Origin: Adineta ricciae
Lineage: Eukaryota > Rotifera > Eurotatoria > Adinetida > Adinetidae
NCBI GenBank assembly: GCA_905250025.1
Contig: CAJNOJ010000245.1
Location: 1 to 64,000 of the forward strand
Length of the DNA: 64,000 nucleotides
Direction of reading: 5' to 3'
Below are positions 32,337 to 42,608 of the stretch, piece after piece. The notes under the pieces were generated by a model, which was given only the letters and a program-made list of their open reading frames with translations, did not search any database and was not told the DNA's origin. Each line of letters begins with the position of its first letter. The first letter of the stretch is position 1. Both the position numbers and the translations under genes were made by a program.

Positions 32337-34673
32337 TCACTCTTGATTAATATCAAAGCTTTCCACTGGCTGGACTTCATATTTCGCAATTGAGATCAGT
32401 AGCCAATGAATATTTACACATCGAACATTAAATTGTTGACAAGTGTCCAAAAGAGCTTTGCGTTTCTTGTCCGTTCCATTGAAACCGTGAATACCAAGAA
32501 CAAGAAGGATTTGTCTTTGTTTATCAATCGTTCGTATTTCACTAAAACTGCGTATAAATTTCGCTCCACATAATTCGATTAATTCTTGCACTTGTTCGAC
32601 TGTTTGCAATGGGGCACAATCGCTAGCCGAACAACGTAGAAATATCGAATAATTTTCCAGAAGATATGAAGGTGTTAAACGTGATCGGCGCATTCCACCA
32701 TGATCAACGCCTAAACTTGTATCACCACGAATTTCGTAGGGACGTTCATCGACGATGGAATCTTGAGCTATACATTCATTTAACCAACGATGTGAAACGA
32801 TGAATAAATGACGAGCAATGCCTTGAATGGTTTTTCCAGTTAACGGACAAACAAGTACAGATTGCTCGTTGACAATGACATGAGTAGTGGAAGAATCGAC
32901 TGCAGAACTGATGGAAGCGTTGAAACGACTAATGAATGAACGAAATTGTGACTAAAAAGAAGGACAACTAGAGTCGAAAAGGATTAGGATCGATGTGTTT
33001 TTACTTTTTGAGTTTCATCGAGTGAGGATGCCGTTAGAACTAAACGTCGACCAGTTGGACAAGTGTTGTTACTCGATGAAATGAGGAGTGTTGATGAATG
33101 ATCCATCAATACAGTTGTCTCAACTTTTTCAATTGTAGATAAATCACCAATTGGTTCTGCTGTAACTTCTTTTATTATCGTGGAAGAAAGAATATTGTCT
33201 ATCGGATTCGTCATAGTAACAGGAGGAGGTGTAGGAGGAACAATAGTTTCAACTGGAGGAGGTGGAAGTTGAACAGTCTCTTCAACCTGATTGTCCTTCT
33301 CGATTGTTGCCTAAATACATAAAAGAAATCAATTGAACAATGTTGGCGCAAAGATTTTACCTCATCGGACGTTTCTTCAACTGTTGTTGATTCGTTATTC
33401 GGAGGTGAAGGTACAACCATTCGTGGATTATTTCGTCGACGACCGCGAATACGTCGAAATCGAGAATAGTGTTGCACGGGTCGGCGTTTCGGTTGAATGT
33501 CTGAGCTTGGTATTGTTGGGACAATACTAACGAATCGAGACATCTTCTCCATAAATAAACGTTCGAGTTTACTGTATCGCTAAAAAAAACAAAAAAGAAA
33601 ATAAAAATATGAAAATGATTGATTGAGTATGTCACTTACGAGAACGCAAGGACAAGTGGACACATCTTGACAGCAAGGATGAGTAGACGAAGTAGTTTGA
33701 CTATTATCTGTTTGAATGGCGATTTCATTCAGCTGCGTAATTGTTGTTTTCTTCGGTTGAGTCATTGTTTTTGGTATCGAATGTACTTGGGAGATGGGTT
33801 TTATTGGTTGTAGTTGAGTTTTTCCTGTTTGAGTGAGATAAATTGGTGCTGTAATCTCCTCTTCTTGCTCTTCATCATCTTTCTGAGTTTCTTCAATTTG
33901 TGTGGGCGATTTGAAAGATGTTGATGGTTCTTCGAGTTTTTTCATCAACCGGTCGATGTCTCTTTGCCATGAACTATCATTATGTTGTATGTCTGTGTCA
34001 ACCATTGTATCTGGGATAGCGTAAGTGTCGACTTGTGTATCATCAATAATATGATTTTGATCATTGAGAGTGTAAGTTGTGTTGGAGATTGTGGGCGGAC
34101 GCCCATTCGATTGGTTTCTATTGGCGAGAATTTTCGCATTTGTTGCTGCAGCGCGTGCGAGATTTGTTCGACCACCTTAAACAAAGAGAATATATTCGAT
34201 TGAATCGAAATAAAAGAAAAAGAAAAGTTATTTACCAGAAGTCTCGTAGATAAGTTTAACTTGTTCAATTGCTTGAATTTCTTCGTCGGGTGGTTGGTTT
34301 TCATCGTTTTCTGTGTTAACTAAACTTAAATATTCATAAACAAGAATCAAATGAAGGAAAATCGAGCAGTACTTTTTGGTCGTTTAATTGTCTTGGTTTT
34401 TTTATCGTCACGTGGTCGTTTTTTCGGATTGACGAATTGAGAAAATCCGGATTGAATATTTGACATGAATGAATGATCATTTTCATCAACTGCTGATGTC
34501 ATCGGAGATTTTTGTGATGAACGAGTAACAATCCGTTGCTGTGCGGGTTTTGCAACAGGTTTTTTCGTATTATTTGTTGGTGCTTTACGAGTTCGACTGG
34601 AACTTCGTGTTCGTGGTGTACTGGAAATTGAATCATCCATTGAAAATTGATAAGGATCATCTGTAGTCGTCAT
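32337..34673 (-). CDS. BRCA1-like tandem-BRCT protein (copy 1)
   Basis: About seven exons. The N-terminus (MTTTDDPYQFSMDDSIS) is Ser/Arg/Lys-rich with basic clusters (PKKRPRDDKKTKTIKRPK). The middle is disordered, and a Cys-containing CCQDVSTCPCV motif follows EIAIQTDN. The last 250 aa are a BRCT pair. In the first, RRLVLTASSLDE, TTHVIVNE, VCPLTGKTIQGIARHLFIVS-HRWL and ERPYEIRGDTSLGVDHGGMR mirror BRCA1 (EVRGDVVNGRNHQG). The second has FLRCSASD, ELIELCGAKFIRSFS and VNIHWLLISIAKYEVQPV. No RING domain precedes it, unlike BRCA1 or BARD1. The BRCT pair should bind phosphoserine peptides in DNA-damage signalling. The gene heads the cluster with RPP25-like, LMBRD2 and the R-SNARE. A paralogue lies at 48535-50645. 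Confidence 0.78.
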
Positions 34674-35022
34674 TGAATTGAGATTCTATGTTTGAAAAGC
34701 GCATGCATTGCCAAGTACAGGAGAACAACGACATAAGAGCTTCAATGAGTCATGAAACTATAAGAAAGGATCATTTTTAAGCCAACGACTATTTTTACTC
34801 ATCTACAAAAACACAATTTCAATTTTTTTACTTTTTCTTTACAAAACTTCAAATGTCCTCATCGAAAAAAAACCAATATTTTAACTTCTGCAGATGTCGC
34901 TGTTCTTCAGTCAATATTGACAAACTCTCGATTCATTCTCCTATCTATGATAAGAACTGAGAGATGAAATATTTATTGTGTGTGAGACAGACGTGTAATT
35001 ACCGCATGATTATAAAACATCG
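34674..35022. promoter_or_regulatory. Divergent promoter region
   Basis: About 350 bp between the minus-strand BRCT gene and the plus-strand kinase gene, which are transcribed apart. AT-rich, with no ORF. Individual promoter elements are not identifiable. Confidence 0.4.
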
Positions 35023-36075
35023 ATGATGACGGACAACACAATAATTTCTAATCAACTTGCTTCGATTTTGACAAAATATTCATTAGGTGAACTTGCATCA
35101 CCAATCGAACAATTGACCAATGGCTGGACGAATTTAACTTTTAAATTTCATACAAAACCAAGTGGAAAAGCTTACATTCTTCGTCAGTATCTTCCAAGTA
35201 CATTTCGAGAAGTCAATTTAGAAAATATTCAATTTGAATTAAATTTTATTGCGCATCTTTTCAGTCAACTTCAACTTCCTGTTGCAGCTGCAATTGATCC
35301 GCCGGGAATATTTACGTTTGATAATCGAACTTATTGCGCAATATTTCCGTTCATTCGAGGAATCAAATATTTAGACACACCTCAAACACCAACACGGCAA
35401 TTATGGCAAACTGTGGCAATAGCTCGATTCCTTGGTCGAATGCATTCAGATCAACCAGAAATGAAGTCAATCACCCGACGTTCAGTTAATTTCTTGGATG
35501 TGAAGTATGAAATCGTCTTCAATTGTGACGAATTTCAAGAAGAATATCCTGATTTATACAAAAGAATACGTGTGATAACTGATGAATATTTAACCAATAT
35601 TCCATTGACTAGTGATAAAACTGAACAGAATCGTTACCAGAACGAGCTCGAAAAAGATCTACCTATTGGTTATATTCATGCTGATCTACATGATGACAAT
35701 GTCATTTTCTCTCCAACTGAAAACAAACTTGCAGCTGTTTTAGATTTCGACGACATGTACATCGGTCCATTTTTAATTGATTTTACAATGGCATTATGCT
35801 TATGGTGTTCAGTTGGATCGAAATTGCAATCGGATTATGTAAAAGAGTTTCTCGGTGTCTATGAGAATGAGAGAAGAATGTTAATAACTGAGAAAGAATG
35901 GCAATTAATGGGTACATATTGTTATTTTACTGTACTTAATCAAATCTTATTTACAATTGAAGCTGAAAACGACGCAAAGCCAAAGGAAGAGATGATAAAT
36001 GAATTGCTTTTGCCAGTTGAATTTATAGGAAAAGAAATGAAACTTTTATTTTCGTGTGATCATTTGAAGAAATGA
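35023..36075 (+). CDS. APH-superfamily kinase, homoserine-kinase-II / SrkA-like
   Basis: A single uninterrupted exon of 350 aa in a genome where most genes are split. The fold is that of aminoglycoside/choline-type phosphotransferases. It has a nucleotide-binding N-lobe (LTNGWTNLTFKF, KAYILRQYLPST), the linker FIRGIKYLD, and the catalytic loop HADLHDDNVIF with Asp221 and Asn226. The metal-binding LDFDDMYIGP (Asp241) and a helical C-lobe complete it. The arrangement resembles bacterial ThrB2-type homoserine kinase or YihE/SrkA. The substrate cannot be deduced. The lack of introns and the family's bacterial bias suggest horizontal acquisition, which is inference. It ends 20 bp before the N at 36095. 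Confidence 0.8.
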   Translation: MMTDNTIISNQLASILTKYSLGELASPIEQLTNGWTNLTFKFHTKPSGKAYILRQYLPSTFREVNLENIQFELNFIAHLFSQLQLPVAAAIDPPGIFTFDNRTYCAIFPFIRGIKYLDTPQTPTRQLWQTVAIARFLGRMHSDQPEMKSITRRSVNFLDVKYEIVFNCDEFQEEYPDLYKRIRVITDEYLTNIPLTSDKTEQNRYQNELEKDLPIGYIHADLHDDNVIFSPTENKLAAVLDFDDMYIGPFLIDFTMALCLWCSVGSKLQSDYVKEFLGVYENERRMLITEKEWQLMGTYCYFTVLNQILFTIEAENDAKPKEEMINELLLPVEFIGKEMKLLFSCDHLKK

Positions 36076-36095
36076 ATTGATCGTCAAAATTTGTN

Positions 36096-37127
36096 CAACA
36101 TAGAGACAATACTCGAATACCATTGATAAATGGAAATGAATCGTTATCTTTCTTCGTTTTCATTGTGAATATTCGACGTAATGTTTTGATTGCAGAAAAT
36201 TCCGCTAAGAAATTCGTTAGAGATGATGAACGAGTGAAATATTGAAAATAGAGACGTTTCTGCTTCTTTGACTTGTTTACAAAATCAAACTGAGTGGTAT
36301 CTGTATCCCAAAAATGATTGTAACCATTAATATTCGACGAGAGATCATCAGCTGATTCCTGTCGGTGTGAGCTGAGAATTAGATCAACAATTGTTCCCAG
36401 TAAAACGACAAATACTAATAATGAAAGAACAATACAGGTTGCAATTGCACCCGGTGCAAAACTCTCTTGTCCATATGCAGGGTCACTTGAACAGACGAGA
36501 TTATTTTTTGTAAAATTATTCTTTTTGAAAATCATCTCCAATAAATCGATGGTTGATTCTCGATCACATGATGATGGAAGGCAAAGACCAAGAGTGATAC
36601 CAAGTGGTATTGTTGCATTTGGTTTTGATGGGCTGGGTAAAAGTGTGCCTAAAAGAATTCATTGATTTACATCGTTGAGTTGAAGACGAAATCACAATCC
36701 ACTTACAATATTGTGTTTGAAATGGTTGCGATACAAACGATTTGTTTGTTGGTAGATAAGCATCTTGTAAACATTCATCATAATTACCAACCCAATAGAC
36801 ATTTCCAGACAAAACACCTGATGGTAATGGTTTACCCCATGCATCAATTGTTTTGATAGCCCATGTTTCTCGTTTTGTAATTCCTTCAAGAATCATTTTA
36901 AAATCTCGTTCGCATGGGGTGGATTTATTATTAGACAATATAGAGGACAACTTCCCCAGGAAGTCATCGGGTGAGAAATTATAATCCACATAATTATCTA
37001 TATCAAGAGGTGTATAATGACGCTGAGAACGTAGTTGATCAATTGCAAAGTCAAACTGAAGTGGGATAATTTGACAAATAGTAGTAGGAACAAGGAAAAT
37101 AAATCCGAATAGAATCACAAGTGCCAT
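36096..37127 (-). CDS. NRF-6-type membrane acyltransferase, 3' part lost at assembly N
   Basis: Begins with a signal peptide (MALVILFGFIFLVPTTICQ). It is followed by a nose-resistant-to-fluoxetine domain with its cysteines: CERDFKMILEGI, the motif WAIKTIDAWGKPLPSGVLSG, NVYWVGNYDECL and TQYC, then after an intron of about 65 bp GITLGLCLPSSCD. A membrane helix (AIATCIVLSLLVFVVLLGTI) leads to FPFINGIRVLSLC, the start of the acyltransferase-3 domain. There the sequence meets the N at 36095. The remaining roughly ten helices are absent, and the DNA beyond belongs to the opposite-strand kinase. The gene is therefore cut by a gap or misjoin, not by evolution. Homologues take part in lipid or yolk transport across epithelia in nematodes. 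Confidence 0.82.
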
Positions 37128-37301
37128 ACTGATTTAGCACGATTAACAAATGAAAAACTATTTTATACTGTATGATAGTGCTGTAATTGATAAGATAAAA
37201 GAATTAGTAAAATGTTTTTCATACGACACAAAGTAAATAACGTGAATTTTATATTATCTCAGTATGAAAGATGAGTCATTATCTGTGCAGTGAAAGTAGA
37301 A
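37128..37301. other. Intergenic spacer upstream of the NRF-6-type gene
   Basis: Short AT-rich spacer with no feature beyond the presumed promoter. Confidence 0.3.
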
Positions 37302-38421
37302 CTATAATTTGTTGATTTCTATTCCATCGGAACATTTTCCACACATGGTAGTAGTGGTATCACGAAAGATGCACCCGCGACAGTTGCTCCCCTATGAGAT
37401 TTACTCTTCAATATGAATCATTGACTGACAAGATGAACGTTATTAATTTAAAGTAAAAATTACTCTGCTCTGCTTTATTTTATACTATCCTTTAATTCTT
37501 TGAAGACGGACATGGTATATATACCACTTCGAATATACCTGAAAAAATCTGATATCATACAGTGCTGCAAGGAGCGGCACGATTTGCTGGGATGCAAGAT
37601 GAAATAGGCCAGATCTGTTGCCTCAGCTCGTGCATCTCTGCGCTACCCAATTTTAGAGATATATTGGAACTAGCCTATTTGTTATGCCCGCCTGCAAAGG
37701 GTTACTTACCTTTTTATTTCATAATTCGGTCTTCTTATTATTCTTTTATTTTTACCTTCTATTACCATTGCGTTAAATAAATAAATTTAATTTATAAATT
37801 GCCCTTGTAATTTGTAAAAACTCTGTTTCGTAATACTAAAAAGTAAATCTCGTAGAAGAGCAAATCTCATAGGGGAGCAAATGCCTGGAGAGCAACTGTC
37901 ACGGGTGCATCTTTCATGAATTCCTTTAAAACATTGAAAACATGTTGTATGTCCACAGGCATCCATTCACTGGCCGATGGAGACCTGCAGTATCGAATGG
38001 AGTTTGACAGACTGGACATCGAGTAGTTTGTTGAGTTGCTGTGGACTTGATCAAAGAAGAAGAAGAAATTGATCGAGTGTAGGTCGATGGTGTTGCTGAT
38101 GGAATTGAAGAGAACGTGGGAGTGGAAGGTACAAAAGGAACATCAACAATGACTGCGGGACTTGGTTCAGGTTCATCGATTTGAGCTGATGGTTTATTCA
38201 AACGAACAGAATCTCGTATTTGTAGTAAATTAAAGAGACAATGGTGTTGTAGTTGTTGTTGGACGAAGATTTTTTGGCACAGGTGGTTGATCAGGTATGT
38301 GACGAAATATCAATCTGACACGAAGGAATTCTTTATTCGTAATAATTAAAAATGAAAAATTCTCACTGTGATGTTTTTTGGTTTTCTTTTCGACTTCGTA
38401 TCGCTTCATCTCGATAAGCAT
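37302..38421 (-). pseudogene. RING-finger gene disrupted by a MITE and a frameshift
   Basis: Reading the minus strand, a proline/serine/threonine-rich region (PAVIVDVPFVPSTPTFSS) leads to CPVCQTPFDTAGLHRPV, the first zinc ligands of a RING finger. Just after, in the next frame, the sequence continues DACGHTTCFQCFKGIHE, the middle ligands, so one base is out of phase near 37977. The reading then runs into the inverted repeat of a 560-bp element (37360-37919). On its far side lies RDTTTTMCGKCSDGIEINKL-stop (37302-37360), which supplies the last Cys pair. A MITE thus splits the RING between the sixth and seventh ligands. An intron carrying the element is a less likely alternative. The upstream exons (to 38421) are uncertain. 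The gene would have been an E3 ubiquitin ligase. Confidence 0.62.
37360..37919. mobile_element. MITE-like element with terminal inverted repeats of about 45 bp, inserted in a RING gene
   Basis: The left end (tcacgaaagatgcacccg, cgacagttgctcccctatga, gatttactctt) recurs inverted at the right end with one 15-bp insertion (tccaggcatttgctc) and few mismatches. The whole is 560 bp. The interior holds a 72-codon ORF (37562-37780) with no transposase features. No target-site duplication could be fixed with confidence. It interrupts the RING-finger reading frame. Confidence 0.75.
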
Positions 38422-38780
38422 AGTAAATCTTTAATTGTTCATTTAAATTATTTTTAATCGGTGGTCGATTTTTCATATCTGACTTATTTTTGCTTTTCTA
38501 CGAAAATTATCGATCTTTTCTTTTTTCCTTTGACCGAAATCTCAAATAAAAATCAATACTAATTAGTTTCATTGTGTTTAATTCTGAAGAAAAGAGAAGT
38601 TCTAGAAGCAGAAGTTATTTTATGATAGGAGGTAAAGTACATACATTCGTGTGATGGAGTGAACAAACAAAGAGAAGAAAAAAAAGAAAAGAGCTCAGTA
38701 ATATTTCAAGGTATCGAACTGTTGTGAATAAAAAAACAAAAGGCACATCAAACAAAGGAGTCATGTTTAAATGTTTTGAA
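38422..38780. other. Intergenic / 3' flank, nothing recognised
   Basis: AT-rich DNA between the SKP1-like 3' end and the RING gene. No coding frame is supported. Confidence 0.35.
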
Positions 38781-39476
<696 letters not shown>

Positions 39477-39640
39477 GCTATGATTGCTCTTTGTTTGCTT
39501 TCTTTGAGCACATCAATCAGATAGTTGATTGTTGTTGTTCTCACATTTTGTGTGAGTTTTTCAACCAAAGCGAGGATTTATTACAACAGTCGGAGATGCA
39601 ATGTGCTTCATCAACGACAAATCATGATAGTGCTCTTGTC
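39477..39640 (-). pseudogene. Mosaic fragments of a RecQ helicase (DEAH box joined to RQC)
   Basis: Minus-strand 39630-39590 reads ALS-stop-FVVDEAHCIS, the RecQ Walker B motif (compare ARFVIDEAHCVS in BLM). It is followed after a few codons, in another frame, by ALVEKLTQNVRTTTINYLID and VLKESKQRAIIAAGH. The latter matches the RQC segment of the gene at 1-1080 almost residue for residue. The roughly 300 aa that should lie between are missing. The RQC piece ends exactly where SKP1 sequence begins, at ctgctggacat/aggatcaag. This is a rearranged relic, not a functional helicase. Confidence 0.78.
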
Positions 39641-39864
39641 CCTTCAAGATGAAAGTATGATCTAGTTTATATATCTGAATGATTGTATTTGTAATTGTTT
39701 CTCAGAAAGATGAATATATGCAAAAGGTGATCTAATGAGGGTGAGAATGAATAGTCTTAGCATTACACAAGTACACAGTTTATGTTCAATCAAATATCAT
39801 CAATCGATCAACTATTGAGACAGGTAAGATAGTCATTGAAAAGAATAAACGATTGTCGAAGATA
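39641..39864. other. Spacer between relics, nothing recognised
   Basis: Short AT-rich stretch with no gene or repeat beyond those flanking it. Confidence 0.3.
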
Positions 39865-40143
39865 ACCCAGGTCAAACAATCCGACACGGAAATGTTCGGT
39901 TCCGGAGTATTTCGGAGATTTCATGGAAGCAGTATTCCGGCTACCGAATCCTTTCATCGCATTTAAAAGGTTTTATCGGGAACCAGCAAGAACCCGACAT
40001 AACCATTAGTCGGATACGGTTACCGGTTCCTTCAGTGGGATTCCGAGTATTTTCTCGTGGTTTCCAGCGCGGATACTATAAATATCCTGCGGGTTTTCAT
40101 GGAAAATAAGCGGAATACTACTTCCAGGAACGATCGTCCTGGG
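39865..40143. mobile_element. CCGG/GGAAT-rich element with acccaggt terminus
   Basis: Starts acccaggt at 39865 and ends cgtcctggg at about 40143. It is richer in ccgg, ggaat and cggata words than the flanks (tattccggctaccgaat, ggttaccggttcc). The right end contains a near-palindrome (ttccaggaacgatcgtcctgggaa). It resembles the elements at 22772-23019 and 16446-16520, and it abuts a coding relic at its right edge. Confidence 0.5.
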
Positions 40144-40378
40144 AAGAGTGTCCAGACAATGGAGACGAATACGATTGTGTAAAGGATTATTACAAATTTC
40201 AGTTCAAATATAAACCCGAGGATGAAAATGAAGATAATGACCGTTAATAACACATTGATCATTTGTGCCATTCTATATTGACTAGCATAGTTTTGTGTTT
40301 GTTCTGCTAAAAAACAGCACGAATTAAGATGAGCTAATTTAAGTTTTCTTACCTAATGAAGAAATTGGTTCAGGCCAC
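40144..40378 (-). pseudogene. Fragment of a multi-helix membrane-protein gene between two elements
   Basis: The minus strand reads WPEPISSL, an intron of about 45 bp with proper GT..AG ends, and then AEQTQNYASQYRMAQMINVL. Two strongly hydrophobic stretches follow (LLTVIIFIFILGFIF and FVIILYTIVFVSIVWTLF), where the CCGG element begins. The upstream side is cut by the inverted-repeat element at 40379. The preserved intron shows that it was a real gene. The family is not recognised. Confidence 0.45.
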
Positions 40379-40749
40379 ATCGGTGTGAAGCTAGCACGAC
40401 GGAGCTAGCACGAACAAACGATATGTTAGGTAAAAATTTTTTTACTAAATATGTCCCGTCCATGAAAACTACACAATTCGACTCAGAATTTAATTCTACA
40501 TCGAATGGTGGTACTTTTATTAACCGGAGAAACTTTGGAAAAATTTTTATCTATATCTTTGTTCGTTTCCTTTAGGTCTATTTATAATGCAGAACGAATT
40601 TTTCCAAAGTTTGCCCGGTGAATAAAAGTACCACCATTCGATGCAGAATTAAATTCTGCATCGAATGGACTAGGTTTTATGGGCCGGACAAACTCTGGAA
40701 AAAAGTTTTTAGCTTACACACAGTTTCTTCGTGCTAGCTTCACACTGAT
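40379..40749. mobile_element. MITE with 21-bp terminal inverted repeats and long internal arms
   Basis: atcggtgtgaagctagcacg (40379) and its inverted partner cgtgctagcttcacactgat (to 40749) differ at one base in 21. Inside, the segment with catcgaatggtggtactttt (about 40484-40552) is inverted at about 40592-40658 (aaaagtaccaccattcgatg). A third partial copy follows. The whole can fold on itself. No coding capacity. It probably truncated the membrane-protein gene at 40144-40378. Confidence 0.75.
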
Positions 40750-40944
40750 ATAAAACACGAATCAAAGAAATGTTTACATTCTATTCGTTTATATAGTCCG
40801 TTCGTCTCTAGAAGTCAGGTACATCGATGAATATGTCTAATCCGTTCTTTTGTTTTCATCTTGTATCTGCCTGGGAATGCCTCAATCACCAAAGTCACTG
40901 ACCTACTTTTGCTATGACGAAAACAAAAGAAAGATAAAGTAAAT

Positions 40945-41155
40945 ATTGTTTTCACTATTCGAAGAGCCGACAATCGATGCCTCCACAAAAGAGCGAATCT
41001 TTATCAGATCGGTATACACAACCTTCATTTGAACGTTGATTCAATTCTTAACAAAGTCCTATTCATATTTATTTTAACAATCATTTTCAAGAATACGTTC
41101 TGACATATGTCATAAACCAAAATTAAGATAAAAATTCTTTTTTTTCAATGATTGA
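40945..41155 (-). repeat. Inverted copy of the RecQ 3' flank (1110-1324)
   Basis: The reverse complement matches the DNA just downstream of the RecQ gene at the start of the window, with about 90 percent identity by eye. Both this piece and the RQC piece at 39.5 kb are on the minus strand, but their order is exchanged relative to the intact locus. At least two events, or a tandem copy followed by deletion, are therefore needed. Confidence 0.82.
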
Positions 41156-41338
41156 ATCTATCAAATGAAGTTTTATTCAAATATAAATATGATAAAATTA
41201 GCTCAAGAATATTAATGAAAATTTGTGACATAAAATGAAAACGATATATTATGGTTTGGATATGTTGGCTTTGTTTATTCTCATTTGCACGTGTTTAGAA
41301 AAATCTTAGTAAATAACTATCATAACACACGAAAAGAT

Positions 41339-42608
41339 TTATTTTTTATCAACAACTTCACGTTTGAGTTTTGCCATAAGCGTTTGTCGCTTCTTGATTT
41401 CATCATTAGGTATTGGCTGTTGTTCTTCTTCTGTTTGTTTCTTTTCATTTTCTGTTTTCATAAGCTGTTGAGCACGTCTAGCTGATTGCGGTCGAGCATG
41501 AGGTGCTTCTTGTTCCAATTCTTGTGCATGTTTAGCACGCTGATTCTCAATGATTTTCTTGCGTTGGGCTTCTAAAAACTTTTGTCTCTCTCGAATAGCA
41601 CTGGCTGTTTCATCATCGACGGCTGAACTTGTGCGTTCTGTTAAATCACGTAACTTCTGACGAAGTACCTTTTCAGGTATAGCGCTAATTGTTTGAAGCG
41701 TGGATTCATGTTGCGATTGATCATTGTCTGCTGAATTATCGTCATCGTCACTCTAAAGACAAGAGAAGTATTACAGTTCATTGTACTCCAAGAAGAAATA
41801 TGAATGTATGAACCTTTGAATCTCCTCGTCGAAGATCTCTGTGCCATTGAGCATCAAGATCTGGCACACCTTTCGGTCGTAAACTAGGTAAACGGCGTTC
41901 TTCTTTAGGTGCTTGTTTTGGTTCAACTTTCGGCTTAGTTTTGCGTACAGATGATGATGATTCTTTTTTTGGCGTAACAACATCACTATCATCATCATCA
42001 TTGTCATTATACTTGGGTTTTTGTTCTTCTCTTCGTACTTGTTGTTTTATCACTGGAATGTGAGCGGGTTCTTGTGGGAGCGTTGTTGAACCACGTCGTG
42101 ATGATGACGATCCTGTTGCTTGTGATAGAAGTGATACAATAAGATCATCACGAGTGTCACCTGGTTTGATTAAACCCCATTGTAATTGTAAACTAATCAG
42201 TGCTTGTAATTGAAGAATTAAATTTCTTTTTCTCATCATATTTTGAAACAGTTCGAAATCTCTGGCTGAATATAGTTGTTCATAACGTTCATCGGAAAGA
42301 ATTGACTCATCGAGAGATACAGGAATTTGACACGCTTTTGTTACTTCATTTCTATCGAGATCTAAATCTTTACCGAGACTAGTAACTAAAGCATCAACAA
42401 GACGTTGATATTTTGTGAAAATATTCTTTTGTTCTTCTAGGATTACTAATTTTTCATTGCTTTCATTGGTATCATTATCGTCGTCATCGTCGTATTCAAA
42501 TATAAGACAATTTGCGTTGATGAAAGTACGAACAGGTGCTGACCAGATTGGTGAATGTATAAAATCACCCACAGTATCCGCGATCCAATTATCTGTACCT
42601 GATGCCAT
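41339..42608 (-). CDS. CFAP36: Cilia- and flagella-associated protein 36
   Basis: The N-terminal BART-like domain matches CFAP36/CCDC104: WIADTVGDFIHSPIWSAPVR, TFINANCLIFEYDDDDD, FTKYQRLVDALVTSLGKDL, SARDFELFQNMMRKRNLILQ, LQALISLQLQWG. This fold binds ARL3 and related ciliary GTPases. A disordered acidic/basic linker follows. After an intron of about 65 bp near 41755-41820, the conserved coiled tail reads EKVLRQKLRDLTERT, RERQKFLEAQRKKIIENQRA and RQTLMAKLKREVVDKK-stop. The total is about 400 aa. Start MASGTDNWI is chosen because it directly precedes the domain. The gene is consistent with a heavily ciliated animal. Confidence 0.85.
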
